Of a stretch of DNA of 64,000 bases, positions 24,651-36,820 are shown piece after piece. The notes below the pieces were generated by a model. The model did no database searches and was not told the origin of the DNA. It saw only the letters and a program-made list of their open reading frames with translations. Numbering within the stretch: position 1 is the first letter of the stretch; every line of letters starts with the position of its first letter. The translations under genes were made by a program, and so were the position numbers. The DNA is from Motacilla alba alba (taxonomy: Eukaryota > Chordata > Aves > Passeriformes > Motacillidae): assembly GCF_015832195.1 (NCBI RefSeq), contig NC_052026.1, positions 10,027,619-10,091,618 on the forward strand. The letters run 5' to 3'.

Positions 24651-25071
24651 CGCAACCCTAATATGGATACTAAAAGTCATGATTCTCCCAATGCTTCCTC
24701 CAAATCTGTAACACAATTCTGAACACTGTCATTCAAAAAGCAACATGCTGGTATATTACACTAACACAGTCTCACTGGTCATGCTTTTGGGATCCAAAAG
24801 AGCAGTAAATCACTACAGAGATATTCTGAAAGTAAATAAAATAAATATCTAAATAAACCCCCCAACAAACACACAAAACCTGCCAAAAGAAGCAATGAAG
24901 AAGCAATGCACTGAAACCAAAAAAAAATAACAGGAAAGAACTTCTGAATTTCATATAATTTTGGAATTTACATCAGCTGTTTCATGAATAAGAAAAATTA
25001 AACTTTATATTCATGGGTAGCCAAGTAGCCAGGAGATATGTTAAATTTAAGCAAGGAAGTTCAACTTCCTC

Positions 25072-25097
25072 AAAAAAAAAAAAACAAAAACAAAAAA
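25072..25097. repeat. A-rich tract (AAAAAC-type)
   Basis: A13 C A5 C A6 on the plus strand. Confidence 0.9.
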
Positions 25098-27189
25098 CCC
25101 TACACATGCACAAAGAAATCCAAACCACAAACAACTAAACCCATAAAACTTGACATCAAACATGTCTGAGGCAGCACAATATAGAAGACACACACAAAAA
25201 CAGTGCAAGTGATAGGTTACAGACTCAAGCCTCTAAATTGGTAAACAACTGAGTTAATTAATATCCTGTATCATTCAGTGCAGAGAACAGCGGTCTGTGT
25301 AACGAGCAGATCTTCAATATTTTGGTTCATTGACACTAAACCCAAATGACTCCTACTTCCTTTATCACACACTATTTAAAACACTATCCTGGCAGCAGTT
25401 AATTTTTCCATTTAATTTTTCTTTAGCATTCATCAGTATTCTGTTTTACAATTCTCTAAGTGTGGATTAGTATTGAATTCTCAGAATTTTCCCATGAGGC
25501 ATGGGTTGGAATTTAACATGAGAGTATTCTTTGATTTCTCATCCCATTCATTATAACTTCTCAAAGACAAAGCCCTTTCTAACTATCCAGCCCTGATTCA
25601 TCACCAAAGGAGACGTCCTGAGAGTGTGGCACAGATCTGGATGAAACAAGGGTAGGATTGTGGGATTAAGGCAGTCCTGGTGCAGCATCACTCCAAGACT
25701 CAGCTGGGCTGTCAGCAAAGGTGGAATTGTGAAACTGGTAAACAGCACTAGCAAACCATCACAGCAGAGAGACAAAACATACCTCAGAGGATTTCACAGG
25801 CTTGCACCATTTTTCTGCTACCAACCATACCAAAACTCTTATTTATCCCCTTGTGGGGATAAATCCTGTGTGTTTTCCCTTGTGGTTGTGATTACAAGTT
25901 TCTCTCTTGAGCCTTCTCTGTTCTAAGTATCCAGTCCCAAGAGGCAGGACTGATAACACCAGTTGCAGACTGTTGCAAAAACAAGAAATTGTCTGTCTAT
26001 CTGGTTAACAGAAATGGAATCAACTTGAACAGGTAGAATCTTAGAATCTTTTTTTTTTTTTTAATTCAAGAAATAAAACATACAATCAAATCCCACATAC
26101 ATTTCTACATGCCAATTGAACTCACTGAATAGTAATGGTAAGCTCCAAAAAGCCAAGGTAGAGAAAACCAGCTCTGGTATTGAGTCTGCCACTCTTTTAT
26201 ACTGAATTAAGTGGTCAATATTTTTAACTTCACTGACATCAGTAGAAAAGCTCCTATTGACCTATGCAGAGCATGGATTTTACCCAATGAGTCAAATAGT
26301 GCATTAAGTCTCATTTGTCTTGAAGAACTTCACTGAAAGGATTATCAAAAACAATTAAAGCAGCCTGGCAACAGGCACGTTAAAGATCAAGTGTGGATGT
26401 AGCTGACATGTCTGCAAAGCCAGATAAAGCCTAGCATTGTAGGAACCAAAACCAGCAGAATTGAGCAAGTGTATCACAGAGATAAGAGCATAATTTGAGT
26501 ATCAATACTTTCAGGGAAGAAGCAAATAACAAAATACCAAAGGTCTCAAGAAACAGCTTTGTGAATCCTACACAGGATGTTTAAAAAAAAAGAGAAAAAA
26601 AAGGCTTTTACTGCACAGAGACAATATCAGCTATGGTGAGAAAGCAGAAATTAAATTATGATGTCATCTTTAACATCTGAATACTGCTCTGGATAATATT
26701 TTAGAAAACTAATCCATGCTATGCCCTTTAATGTAGAAAACATTGAATTCTCAGAAACAAACCTATTCCTTTTTTTAAAAATGACCGTGTCTCAGTTATT
26801 TCTATCAAACCATACACTTTTGTCATAGTTTCTCAACATATGACTAGCTGGGTGCTGGCACAAAAAGGAGATTATAAACCAACCAAACTTGAAGTTTGCA
26901 ATTCATTCAAAACAGTGTACTGTACCACCTCCTCAGCCATGTCACTGGAAAAAATTAAAGTTGGTTAATTTTGGGTCGGGTGGTTTGTTCTGCTGGTTTT
27001 CTGGGATTCCCAAAAAAGATTATTCACCTCTTCTATCTTGAAAACAGTATTATAAGCTCTCCCCTATTTAAAAACTGTTAGGCGTATTACACATACTATT
27101 GAGAGTTTTCTGTGAATTATCCAAATATTAATTGCTTCAATGGATTGTAGTTGCTTCCTTAAGTACTCCTATTTCTATTTGTCTTTGAG
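25098..27189. other. Unique non-coding DNA
   Basis: Opposing 74- and 88-codon frames lie around 25551-25926 and are unrecognised. A T-run lies at about 26049-26062 and an interrupted A-run at about 26583-26600. Confidence 0.55.
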
Positions 27190-27620
27190 CATGCTCAAAT
27201 GAAGACATACTGCCGTTGGATAAGGAAAAGCTGCAACTATATCATTTACCTACAGCAATTTATTCAAGGTTTCATCACCACGCTGCTTTGAAGATGAAAA
27301 TGAAGGCGTTTACGTTTAATGAAGACCATCTGAAGTGTCTCCACTGCAGCTGCAGGCTCTGTAGAATCTGTCGTGCAGGAGGCAATATGCTGCATTGTAA
27401 TGCAGATTTTCTTAAGAGTGCATCTGCAGCAACAAGATCATTTCCCATGGTCTTCACTGTATTTCTTCTATTATTCATAGAACACAATGTAAATGAAGCT
27501 ATAAATTTTACCACATACTAAATGTAGAAAGCAGATAATGGCAATTGTGAATTATGAATGAATCACTGTTATTGTGATTCCTCAAGGATTCTGATGTAGA
27601 TGATTATATGCATGCAAAGA
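27190..27620. other. CNE-like block with an unrecognised 101-codon frame
   Basis: This block has mixed composition and no low-complexity sequence. It contains a CTGCAGCTGCAG palindrome near 27345 and a CTGCATT-GT-AATGCAG stem near 27390. Both strands are open (plus 27216-27521, minus 27275-27514) without recognisable domains. The texture resembles a conserved non-coding element. This is an inference from appearance only. Confidence 0.3.
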
Positions 27621-29959
27621 CACTGTAGCTAAACTTCTTTATATTGATCTTGAAAAATGATTCTAAGAATATTATCATTAATATACAGAATTCATAGATT
27701 TGTTTTTCATGACAATGCCAAATACAACTAACTGTCAAAGGCAATTACATATCAATGCTACCTAGGGGTAGGCAAACATACTTGTATTTGGAATTACTGA
27801 ATTGGGGAGAGAAAGATAATAGCTTGCAAAAATGTGTTTCCCAGCTACCCACATGTGTTCTTTCACATTTAAATAAGCCACAGGCAAACCTTGTGGAACA
27901 TTCTGCAGTGAGCACATTCAAATGCCAAGTAATAAGCAATGAGATAGAGGCTTGCCTTTTTTTTGTAGGGTGGCTGAAAATGAAATAGTTTCTTTAAATG
28001 AAAGAAGTATTCTTCTACAAATTGCACAATCCAAAGAACTTTACAAGTATGAGCCTGTCTTTGCCCGTTTTATCATGATAGCAAGAGGCAGATTATTACC
28101 CTCTTACCCATTAAGAATAATTCTCTTAGTGATATGATCAAAGTCAGGAACTGTTGTTGTTTGATAATGTTTATAAATTAGTCAAATTATTCACTAAAAT
28201 TGGTCTAGCTATAATTAACATCAGCAAAGCACTTACTAAATCCCACAAGATATAAAGAGTAGGAAATGTACATTAAACTTAATTGGATACAGAAATTCTC
28301 ACCCACTCTGAAACCTCTGGAAGTTTGTTGATTTCTCACAACCCCCTTTGGTCTGTTTGCAGCTACAGGGTAATCAAGTGGCTCTGTCACCCCTTTAAGC
28401 AGACTCGTTGAGTTAAATACTCATCCAGGAAAAGGATGATTAAGACATTTCCACTACGCATCTCAGATGTTCCCGAGTTCATTATTTGGGAATCATAGGC
28501 AGGGCCCCGGAGTCCTTGTCCATTTTTCCCACATTAAAATCTGCAGCAAAAGAGTCAACTTTGAAGTAGTGAAAGTGAGGGATAATAATGGAATTTGCAC
28601 ACCCTCTTTATATTCAATGCAGCCTCTTGAAGTTGGCACCAAGGCATATGGTGTCAGTATGAAAAAAAAAGACTTTGACATGTCCTTCTCCCCAGTGGAA
28701 AAAAAAAAAAAAGATATGAAATAATGAGGGTTCTTAATCCAAGTTCATTTCACACAACAGAAGAAAATCCACCATAAAACCAGAATAAACAACTAATGAC
28801 ACTCAATTATTTCTAATCAACTTGAAAATACTTTAATGGACAAGACAGAAAAACTTGAAAATGAACCAGTAGAAGTTTCAGGATATATTTTTGGTACATT
28901 CTGTATTTCCATACAGGACAGCATCAGCCTACCATAATTAGGACTTTGAAGGTACAAGATGATTTTTACACTTCCTGTGATTTCTAACCTGTATTATTCC
29001 TTCACTAGAACACCGTGCTACTCATGTGCTTATATTCCTGTAGCAATTTTGTTCCACTTTACACCAACACAGATGAACTTTTATTCACTGCTATCCTGAT
29101 CATATTCATTATCTCAACAAATTTTTCAAAGAGGAAAACAACAACAACAAAACCACCCAGCCAAAAACCTACATTAACATGCAACACCAAGTTATTACAA
29201 AAGTCTGAAAAATATTTTTAAAAAGCAGAATTTCAGACTGATTTGTTACAGGTTTCCTGTTGTGGCATGAACATCTTCAAAAAAAAAAAAAAGGTAACCT
29301 ATGTTTGTTAGTGTACCATTAAACTGAAAAATAAAAGTGATTAAATAGATTTGACAATCTTAGACATAACAATACAGAACCACTAGTTACCACACTGCAG
29401 CAGGACCTCACACAAACATATCATAAAATTCACTCAGCCAGACACAATATGTGGAGCCCATAGGCTTTCACTGTCATAGATTTGCTGAAAAAAAAAAAAA
29501 CCGAAACATAAAGCAACTAGAAAAACACCAACAACAAAACAAAACAACCCAAACTACAAAGCTTAAGAGGCATCAGCCCTTAACTGCCCTGCTCCCCTCA
29601 CATGCAGTGCTCCTAAAGCATGGAAGCTACAGATGTAAATTCATGCAAAATAATCCACATAGTGTTCATGATATGCTTTAAACTGCTGTGCAAACACTGC
29701 ACAGTTAAGCTCCAACACAATGGCAATTTAAATATTTTTTAATTTCACAGGTGGAAAAACTGAGTGGTAAGTGAAGCTACTGATTCAAGATATTCTTTGG
29801 AGGGACCAACTGTGAGGTTCAGGTATTGAGGGCTAATCCTCAGGGTACCAGAACAGAAGAATACACACACAGAATTACAAGTTGACACCTTCAAACGTAC
29901 TAGTGAGGCCATAAAGCCAAACCTTCTCCAAAGAACTGACAAGACTGCTCAGTCCTGTG
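27621..29959. other. Unique AT-rich non-coding DNA with A-tracts
   Basis: Plus-strand A-runs lie at 28699-28712 (14 nt), 29279-29293 (15 nt) and 29488-29500 (13 nt). No gene is recognised. Confidence 0.6.
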
Positions 29960-30195
29960 GACAAGTGCCCAACTGTGGCAACCATTTAAAGCACCTGGCT
30001 GCTGCTGTTGCCACACCTGCACCTTCTCCCTGCTCTAACAGGGCTTCTTACAAGTGTGTCTGAGGTGCCCCTCACCTGGCACAGCTCAGACACGGCTCTG
30101 AGCCCACACAGAGGGTGGCACTGCCAGCACCACAGGCTCAGACTGCAGGCTTGTCTTCATAAGTTTCACCGTGCACTGGAAGTCCTCTCCTAACA
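29960..30195. other. GC-richer segment, unassigned
   Basis: About 230 bases here are clearly richer in G+C than the neighbourhood and hold several CAG/CTG and CACCTG words. A 61-codon plus-strand frame has no recognised similarity. It could be a decayed repeat such as an LTR, or a regulatory patch; I cannot place it. Confidence 0.35.
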
Positions 30196-33100
30196 AATGT
30201 GGCCAGCTTTATACCTCTTCTGCATGAGAATCCAACAATCTGTACTAGTTAGATAAACTAGGTGGAAAAACTAGTACACTAAAGTAACTTAAATTATGGT
30301 TTCCAAACCTCTAAAAATGATGCTTCCAAACAGCATTTAATTGACTGGAGGGGAACTTAGTAAAATAAGAGAAGTCTACATTATTCTCTCCCCATGACAT
30401 TCATTACAGTTATGGAGGAAATGACTACATAGAGCAGAGACTATGTATCACTGCACAAATATTTCCTTTGATCTGGTGTAGATGTACAGACATTAACTTT
30501 CACAAAAAACATTTAAATAAAATGTTTGTTTATTTGCAAGAACTCCTCTGAAGTTAAATTGGGATGAATGGGAAACTAAAGTTCAGAAACATCAGATGTA
30601 ATTAAAAACACTTCCAAGTAGTTCTGTATGTGGTTGAGTTACTCTCACCATATGAAGTTTAATACTGTTGTGCAGAATAAAGAGAAACTAATTATCTTTT
30701 TAAAGAAGACACTGGATTTCTTGTGTCTTTGTCAAAGAGAGGTTTTGTTAATTCATAATTCCAAGCTGACTGTCCTAATAACACAGCTGGTTTTGGTTTC
30801 CATTCTCTTAAGACAGAGTTTAGAGAAAGGTTTAACTTAATGTGAAAAAAGAACCTGACATATTTATGAAATCAACTACTGTGTTATTACAAAAATTTAG
30901 AATCCTAGGACCAAACAGTGAACTTAGTTTTAATTCTGAAGTGACAATCAACTCAACCAGATACATCCAATCCAGACACCCTTCAGGCTCTGGCAAAACT
31001 CTTGTTTGCTCCCAGTTCTGTTACTCATAGTTGCTCTGTGCACCTGATCAACAGCAAGCTTCAACACATAAACCAGGTTTCAATTTAAGATTCACAGGAG
31101 GTCAGATGTATCTGCAGATTTAAAACAAACCACTCACAAGCCAATACTCAGCCTGATACTTGGCAGGATACACAGAAGCATCTGAAAAATAATCTCTGAA
31201 AGAGTTTGATTTAACCTTCTCTCTTTAAGTGTATCAATTAACACTCAGACAACATGCATTTGACTTTTTTTTTAAAAAAATCAAATCAGCAATATATGTA
31301 AGTCTAACAATATTTAGTACCACTCTTTCAGAAGTTTTTCATGAAAGCTCTAATTTCTGAAGATAGTTTCACAGAACTACACCGGGGTATCTGAATCTGA
31401 AGTGCTACTGCAAAAAAACATTCCCTGAAAATATCAAGATTGATTATGTTTGTACAACAATTGTGCCAAAGTCAGATAAATTAAATGCCATTTAATTTAA
31501 AATTAAATCCAAAAACCACACCTCTCTCATCCATTAAATTGACACAAGGACATTACATGAAGTTCTGAACACCCAGTAATGTTAATTTTTTCTTGTAGTA
31601 TCTATAAGAGCTCAGCTTCCAAAGTCTGAAGTTACTATTTGATGATTCCATACCTCAGAATGTTTGAATATCTGTGCTGAGGAAACTCATGGCAAACATA
31701 ATGCTCTCAAGAAGTCCACCTATTTATTGGGCATCTCCAATGGCTTTTGAGGACACCTAATGACAACTCAAAGATGAAATAACACACCGGTGACTACAGA
31801 AGGAGTATGAGAGTCCAACTCAGCTCCTCATTAAACATATTATTCATCTGTTCATCCTAGAAGAGCGAAATTAAAGAAGGCAGCACATCCCTCTCTAATG
31901 GGCCTTCAAAACTGGGCCTCTGCTTCAGCAATAATCTGTATTTTATGAACCCAACTACATGTTTACAGATAATCAGCCTCCAGTGAGGACTAAGTTTTGT
32001 TTTGCTGAAGCAGATATCTATTTCCATCAAAAGCAGATTTATTTTCACTAGGAAAAAAAAATTGCCAAATCCAAAATGGCAAATACTCAGTATTATATCA
32101 CAAACCTGCTGCTACCAGAACTTCATTTTATAGTTCTGCTAAAATTAGGTTACCCTGCACACTGCTGTAAAGATGCTGGTCTATTACTGCCATTTTCACA
32201 GTGTATTCCTTTATTCTAAGATTTCTCTCCATCTGTCCATAGAAATCCGTCTTACAGAACATATCGGCAGTCTTTTAAAATGTGATATATGGTACACTTA
32301 AGCACTTATCACTTGCTATTTGGTCTTCCAGCTACATTATTATTCTGGGCTACAACACACTAAATACCTCAGCAAAGCAAACATTTCATAATTTATGTTT
32401 TTGTATTATTTTTCAGATAGAAGGTGATATTTTTTTCTGGTCTGTTTATTAACTGAAAAATTAAATAAAGCTCCTAATGATTTAGATGTCAAAATTCCTT
32501 GTCATTCATCAGCATGACAAAGCCCAAGGCCTTGATATTGAAAAAAATACAGCCACCTCCTTAAACTTAAACATGAAAGTAGCCTCTGTTTTCTCAGAAG
32601 ACTTCAATGAACCGTAAACTAATTATGCTCTTTTTTCCCCTCATTCATAATGAAAAGTGATAGCCATTACTACATGAATTAATAAAGCGAGAAAAATCAG
32701 ACATGTTTTTGGAAAGAACCCTTCCCTAGACTCTTGCAAGAGATCTGTACTCCAAAGAGAAGTTTTGCTTTTCCTACCTATAATATAATTAATAATATTC
32801 TCTCTCTCCTCAAAGTTGCACTCATTTTTATGCATAGGTCATTACAGCAGAACAAGAGAAACATTCCTTTTCTACAGCACAATCAAGCAGATGAATTCCA
32901 TGGATTCCAGTGATGCTAACAAGGCAAAGTGACAAGTAGGCTGCACCCCCCCCCAGCATAACCATTCTAAAATGCAAGCAGAAGATAGCTATTTGAAAAT
33001 TATGATTACACATCCAAAGCTCTGAAGTCAAAATTAGAAGGCTTTCAAAATGCATAATACAGGTTTTTCAAATCCTTCTAAGCCTACTGACATCTAGAAA

Positions 33101-35404
33101 AATGAAGACACCAATCCACCATACCAAGATTCACTGTGAACACAAAAAATACCTTCTATTCCATCACACATTACCCAGAACCCTATGGAAGCACAGCACA
33201 GGATCTGCTCTGTCAAACACTGCACCTGAAGAGACAAATGGGTAAAAAGAAAGTGGAAGGTGCCCAACAAGGAGCTGCACACTGGAATTGGAGTTTGCAT
33301 GAAATTATGGGAGTTAATTTCCATAACTGAGCACTGTAGTCTGCCATCTCTTCAGACAAACATCAATGACAAACCTTCAAGAACACATAAATCAGAGTTT
33401 TAAAGGTTTTCTTTGTCTAAGAAAATGCTACTTTTCACATAACTAGCAAATCAACATATGCAGATCACCCAGCAACAAACAGTCATAGGAGTCATGAGCC
33501 AGCACTGACTTAGTTTGAGTAACTTAAAATTGACAAAGTGTGTAGAAGGGGGAAGAACTTACTGAAATCTGCTGTCAATTCAGCACATCATCTGCTTTGT
33601 ACCAGCAATCAGCCCCCCAGTAACTCAGTAGTCATAACTCTTTCTTCTGGGCATAGAACAAGATGACCATAACAACCTTCAACTGTCTTGTATTGCATTA
33701 CATTTTTTATCAAATGTTGAGTTTTCAGATACTGACCAAAAAGTTAGGAAAAAAAGTAAGAGGACAACTAAATATAAATATATAAGTAAAGAAGGAAAAT
33801 GAAATTACATGGATAAAACTTTGAGAAAGTATTTTTAGCAGCTTCTAATAGAAGCCAGTTCCTAAGATCCTTATTTTCTCCTTCCCTGTGATAAATGTTC
33901 AAAAGTTCTCTGTTTTGAAGCTAAATAGATCTCCAGTACAGCACTAACTCAGAGAATGAATACAAAAATTGGAAGGGCAAAAGCCTAAGTATACAGAACA
34001 CTTTATTTTAAATTTTATTTTAAAGTAGTTCCATATTGATAATGCCATCAACATGAACATTTCAAAAACCCCAAATACTCTCTTTAGAGCTCTGAATTGA
34101 AGCAGAAGGATAGTATAACAGTGTTATTATTTCATATTGATAAACAGAAGATAGGCAAACTGGAATTGCTGAGAAATCATCAACTGTCTAAAGAGTTTGT
34201 TTCCAACAAGTTAGTATTTGCAGCTCTCAGTTTTGGAGGAAAAGTCTGTGAATGAAATATCTTCTCATGAACCGCTGTCTTCTATACAGTACGTTAATGA
34301 GCCTCGTTCCTCTGACTGCAGCAAAAGCAGCTGAACAATGGGAAGCCTGTGCAGAGCCATTGCCTCAGTTGTTGTAGGTCTCTTAGTGAGTTAATAACAT
34401 TTAGCTCACATCCTGCACAATCAGCAGGAAAACACCAAAATTCACAGGTTCTCTTCAGTGGTGCTCCAGTTCTTTCTGTCTTTACCCAGCTGTAACTTCT
34501 ATACCAGCTTCTTGCCTCATGACTGGTCCCTATTAGACCACATGAATTTCTGACTCCAGCTCTATCACTGGCTTTCCTGGAAATCATCCTATTGTGTTCT
34601 TAGGACTACCACAGGTTATAGAACATGTATGTGATGTGGAAGCTCTTCAGAATACATACATAAAAAAAAACCCCTATGTGTCTTTTCAGTGTTACATGTA
34701 CATGAAATAGCAGGAAGGCTGAAGACACTCTAGCTTGGCAATATTTGCAGAATGACAGCTAAAAAAACTTGAAAGCACTTGACATCTTGTTAAAAACTTA
34801 CAATCACAGCTTCGGAAACAAAAAACTTCTTTTGCAAGGCTTATAACTTCCCGTGTCCTGTGGGATACTACACAAAGTAGCTGCAAGTCTATGGTATCAC
34901 ACCATCCAATGCATTCTTGGTGGAAAAAAATATTTTCTATTTCTGCTGGCTTTAAATCAAGTGTCAAAGATATTCTAATATCTGTCTCAAAGTACCTTTT
35001 TTGTGATGTTACTCATTGGTAACAAATTACTCAACTGCAAGGATTAGAAAAACCCTTCATTTCCATTTCCTAGTATTTCAATCCTTGAGAAACATTGTCA
35101 GGCTAAGAAATAGCTATGGGGAGCCCCCTGTTAAAATGCGAGCAGTGATAATGCACATTAATTTTCACCACTGTCTCATGAGTATCTTCATGCTGGGAAG
35201 GGAATCATTGTTTACATACTGATGAGAGCAGCAGAAAGATATTTCCCTGAGTTTCACATAGGCAGTACGGAAGAATGGGACTGCAGGGTTCTCAAACTCT
35301 CACCTGAAGTTTCTGTATAAAAAGGGACACATTTATAAGCCCCTACTGCTTTACAAAGAAGAAAATCTGTTCTCCGTGCCCATCGTGAACAAGACTAGGT
35401 TTGG
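30196..35404. other. Unique AT-rich non-coding DNA
   Basis: There is no gene. A perfect inverted repeat lies at 31477-31499 (TAAATTAAATG, 1-nt spacer, CATTTAATTTA). A C9 run lies at 32946-32954. A tandem TTTTATTTTAAA doublet lies near 34003-34026. Frames up to 97 codons (34294-34587, minus) are unrecognised. Confidence 0.6.
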
Positions 35405-35625
35405 ATTTAAATTACAACGAGAAAGATTCAGCTTAAACACAAACAAAACACCTTCTATTAACAGAGACTGGAAGACATTGCCTGGAGACACTTCAGAGTT
35501 CCTTTCATTTCAAAACCTGAACAGAAGCTTAGACAAACACCTGTTCTAAATCTTGAGCTTGCTGAGCTTTGAACTGTCCAGCACTTGAAGCATGGCAAGG
35601 TTCCACAGAAGCTCTCCAAGCCGAT
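35405..35625 (+). mobile_element. Probable decayed CR1 LINE 3' UTR
   Basis: Eroded CR1 3' UTR words occur in sense order: a TTAAACACAA-type block, TGGAAGACATTGCCTGGAGA (CR1: TGGAACA..CTGCCC.GAGAGG), TTTCAAAACCTGAACAGAAG (CR1: TTCAAAACC.G.CTGGAC), CTTGCTGAGCTTTGAACT (CR1: TTGGACTAGATGATCT region). Divergence is high and there is no clear octamer tail, so both the call and the borders are tentative. Confidence 0.4.
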
Positions 35626-36348
35626 GAGCTCGCCTACGATTCACACATGCAATGCTATTCAACACACATTAACAGCTACTTAGCAGTAGGTACAACATCA
35701 AAACCCACATTTTATTTTACTCTCATCTCTAAGAAGTGAGAAATATATTAAAATAGTGCTGTGGGTTTGATTAAAACCTGGTAGTAAAGCAATCTATCAC
35801 TACTTGCTTTAAATTCCAAAACTGTGCCTACAAATTCAGTTATCTGTAACCATGCCTATAAACTCCATAAATGTAGGCATATTTTGGTGTCAGTTGAAAA
35901 ACCTGAGTTTGGCCTAAGATGATATCAAAATTGTTATGATCTCACCATGTATTCACCAATGAACACATTGGGCAAGAGACAACATCAACTCACAAACTTT
36001 ATTTTAAGGCAAAACCAAACATATTCAGATTTCCTTTTTTACATGATTCTGAACTCCCATTTTCTACTTTATGCTCTGTTGCTGAGCACAGTAATTATTT
36101 AGACAAACACACAGAGCGCAAGAGGAATTTGGAGAAAGCATTAAGTTAATTGTTGGGTGGAATCTTGAGTTCTTGATAAAGTAATACTGAAGTTTCTTTT
36201 GTATTAGAAAGAAACAAGATAAATTCATCTAAAAGCCATGTTTGCCAGCTATTCATATCATGTCTGAACATCCCATTCACCAATATCCTTTTTTAAGTTT
36301 TAACATCAAAACCAGACACCAGCATTCCTATTTTCATTTCAGTAATGC
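35626..36348. other. Unique non-coding DNA
   Basis: Nothing recognisable is present before the fold-back duplication. Confidence 0.6.
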
Positions 36349-36417
36349 AATCTAGGGAATATTAGCTAGATACTTTTAGTATCTAGCTAATCTAGGGAAT
36401 ATTAGCTAGATACTTTT
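36349..36417. repeat. 29-bp direct duplication with an intervening perfect hairpin
   Basis: A 29-bp unit occurs identically at 36349-36377 and 36389-36417 (period 40). The 11 bases between the copies complete a perfect hairpin with copy 1: ATTAGCTAGATAC (36361-36373), loop TTTTA, then GTATCTAGCTAAT (36379-36391). The spacer is thus a reverse-complement copy of the sequence just before it. This is the expected product of a replication fork folding back on itself and then resuming. Zero mismatches between copies suggests a recent event. Confidence 0.92.
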
Positions 36418-36777
36418 CAGTACACCTTTGCTTACTCATTGAAAAAAATCCTTCACTTCCTTCAGGGTTGGTTTCATTTGAAAAGATGCTTAGTGATATC
36501 TCTCATCATTATGTGTTTGGTCCTCAGAAAGCAGTAAGGGGATTGAGTTTACTAATAAAGCTCACCATCTTTCTTATCCTTCACATTTCTACTTACCACA
36601 AATGTAACAGCCAAAAGGGAGAACAAAAAGTATTCTGGTTTTAAACATGTGGGTCTCTTTTTCCGACCTCCACTGTGGTTCTTATGCTGCCCTGGGACCA
36701 TACCTGAAATCCCTATTGACCTTTAGATTTACTTGACACATCTCTTGTAAAAAACATTTAACTCCACTTCAGCTCAA

Positions 36778-36820
36778 TATTTAATTACTTAGACATACTT
36801 ATTTAGTTACTTAGACATAC
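36778..36820. repeat. 21-bp tandem duplication
   Basis: Two 21-bp copies (36778-36798 and 36800-36820), ending in ACTTAGACATAC, differ at one position (AATTAC versus AGTTAC) and are separated by one base. Confidence 0.88.
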
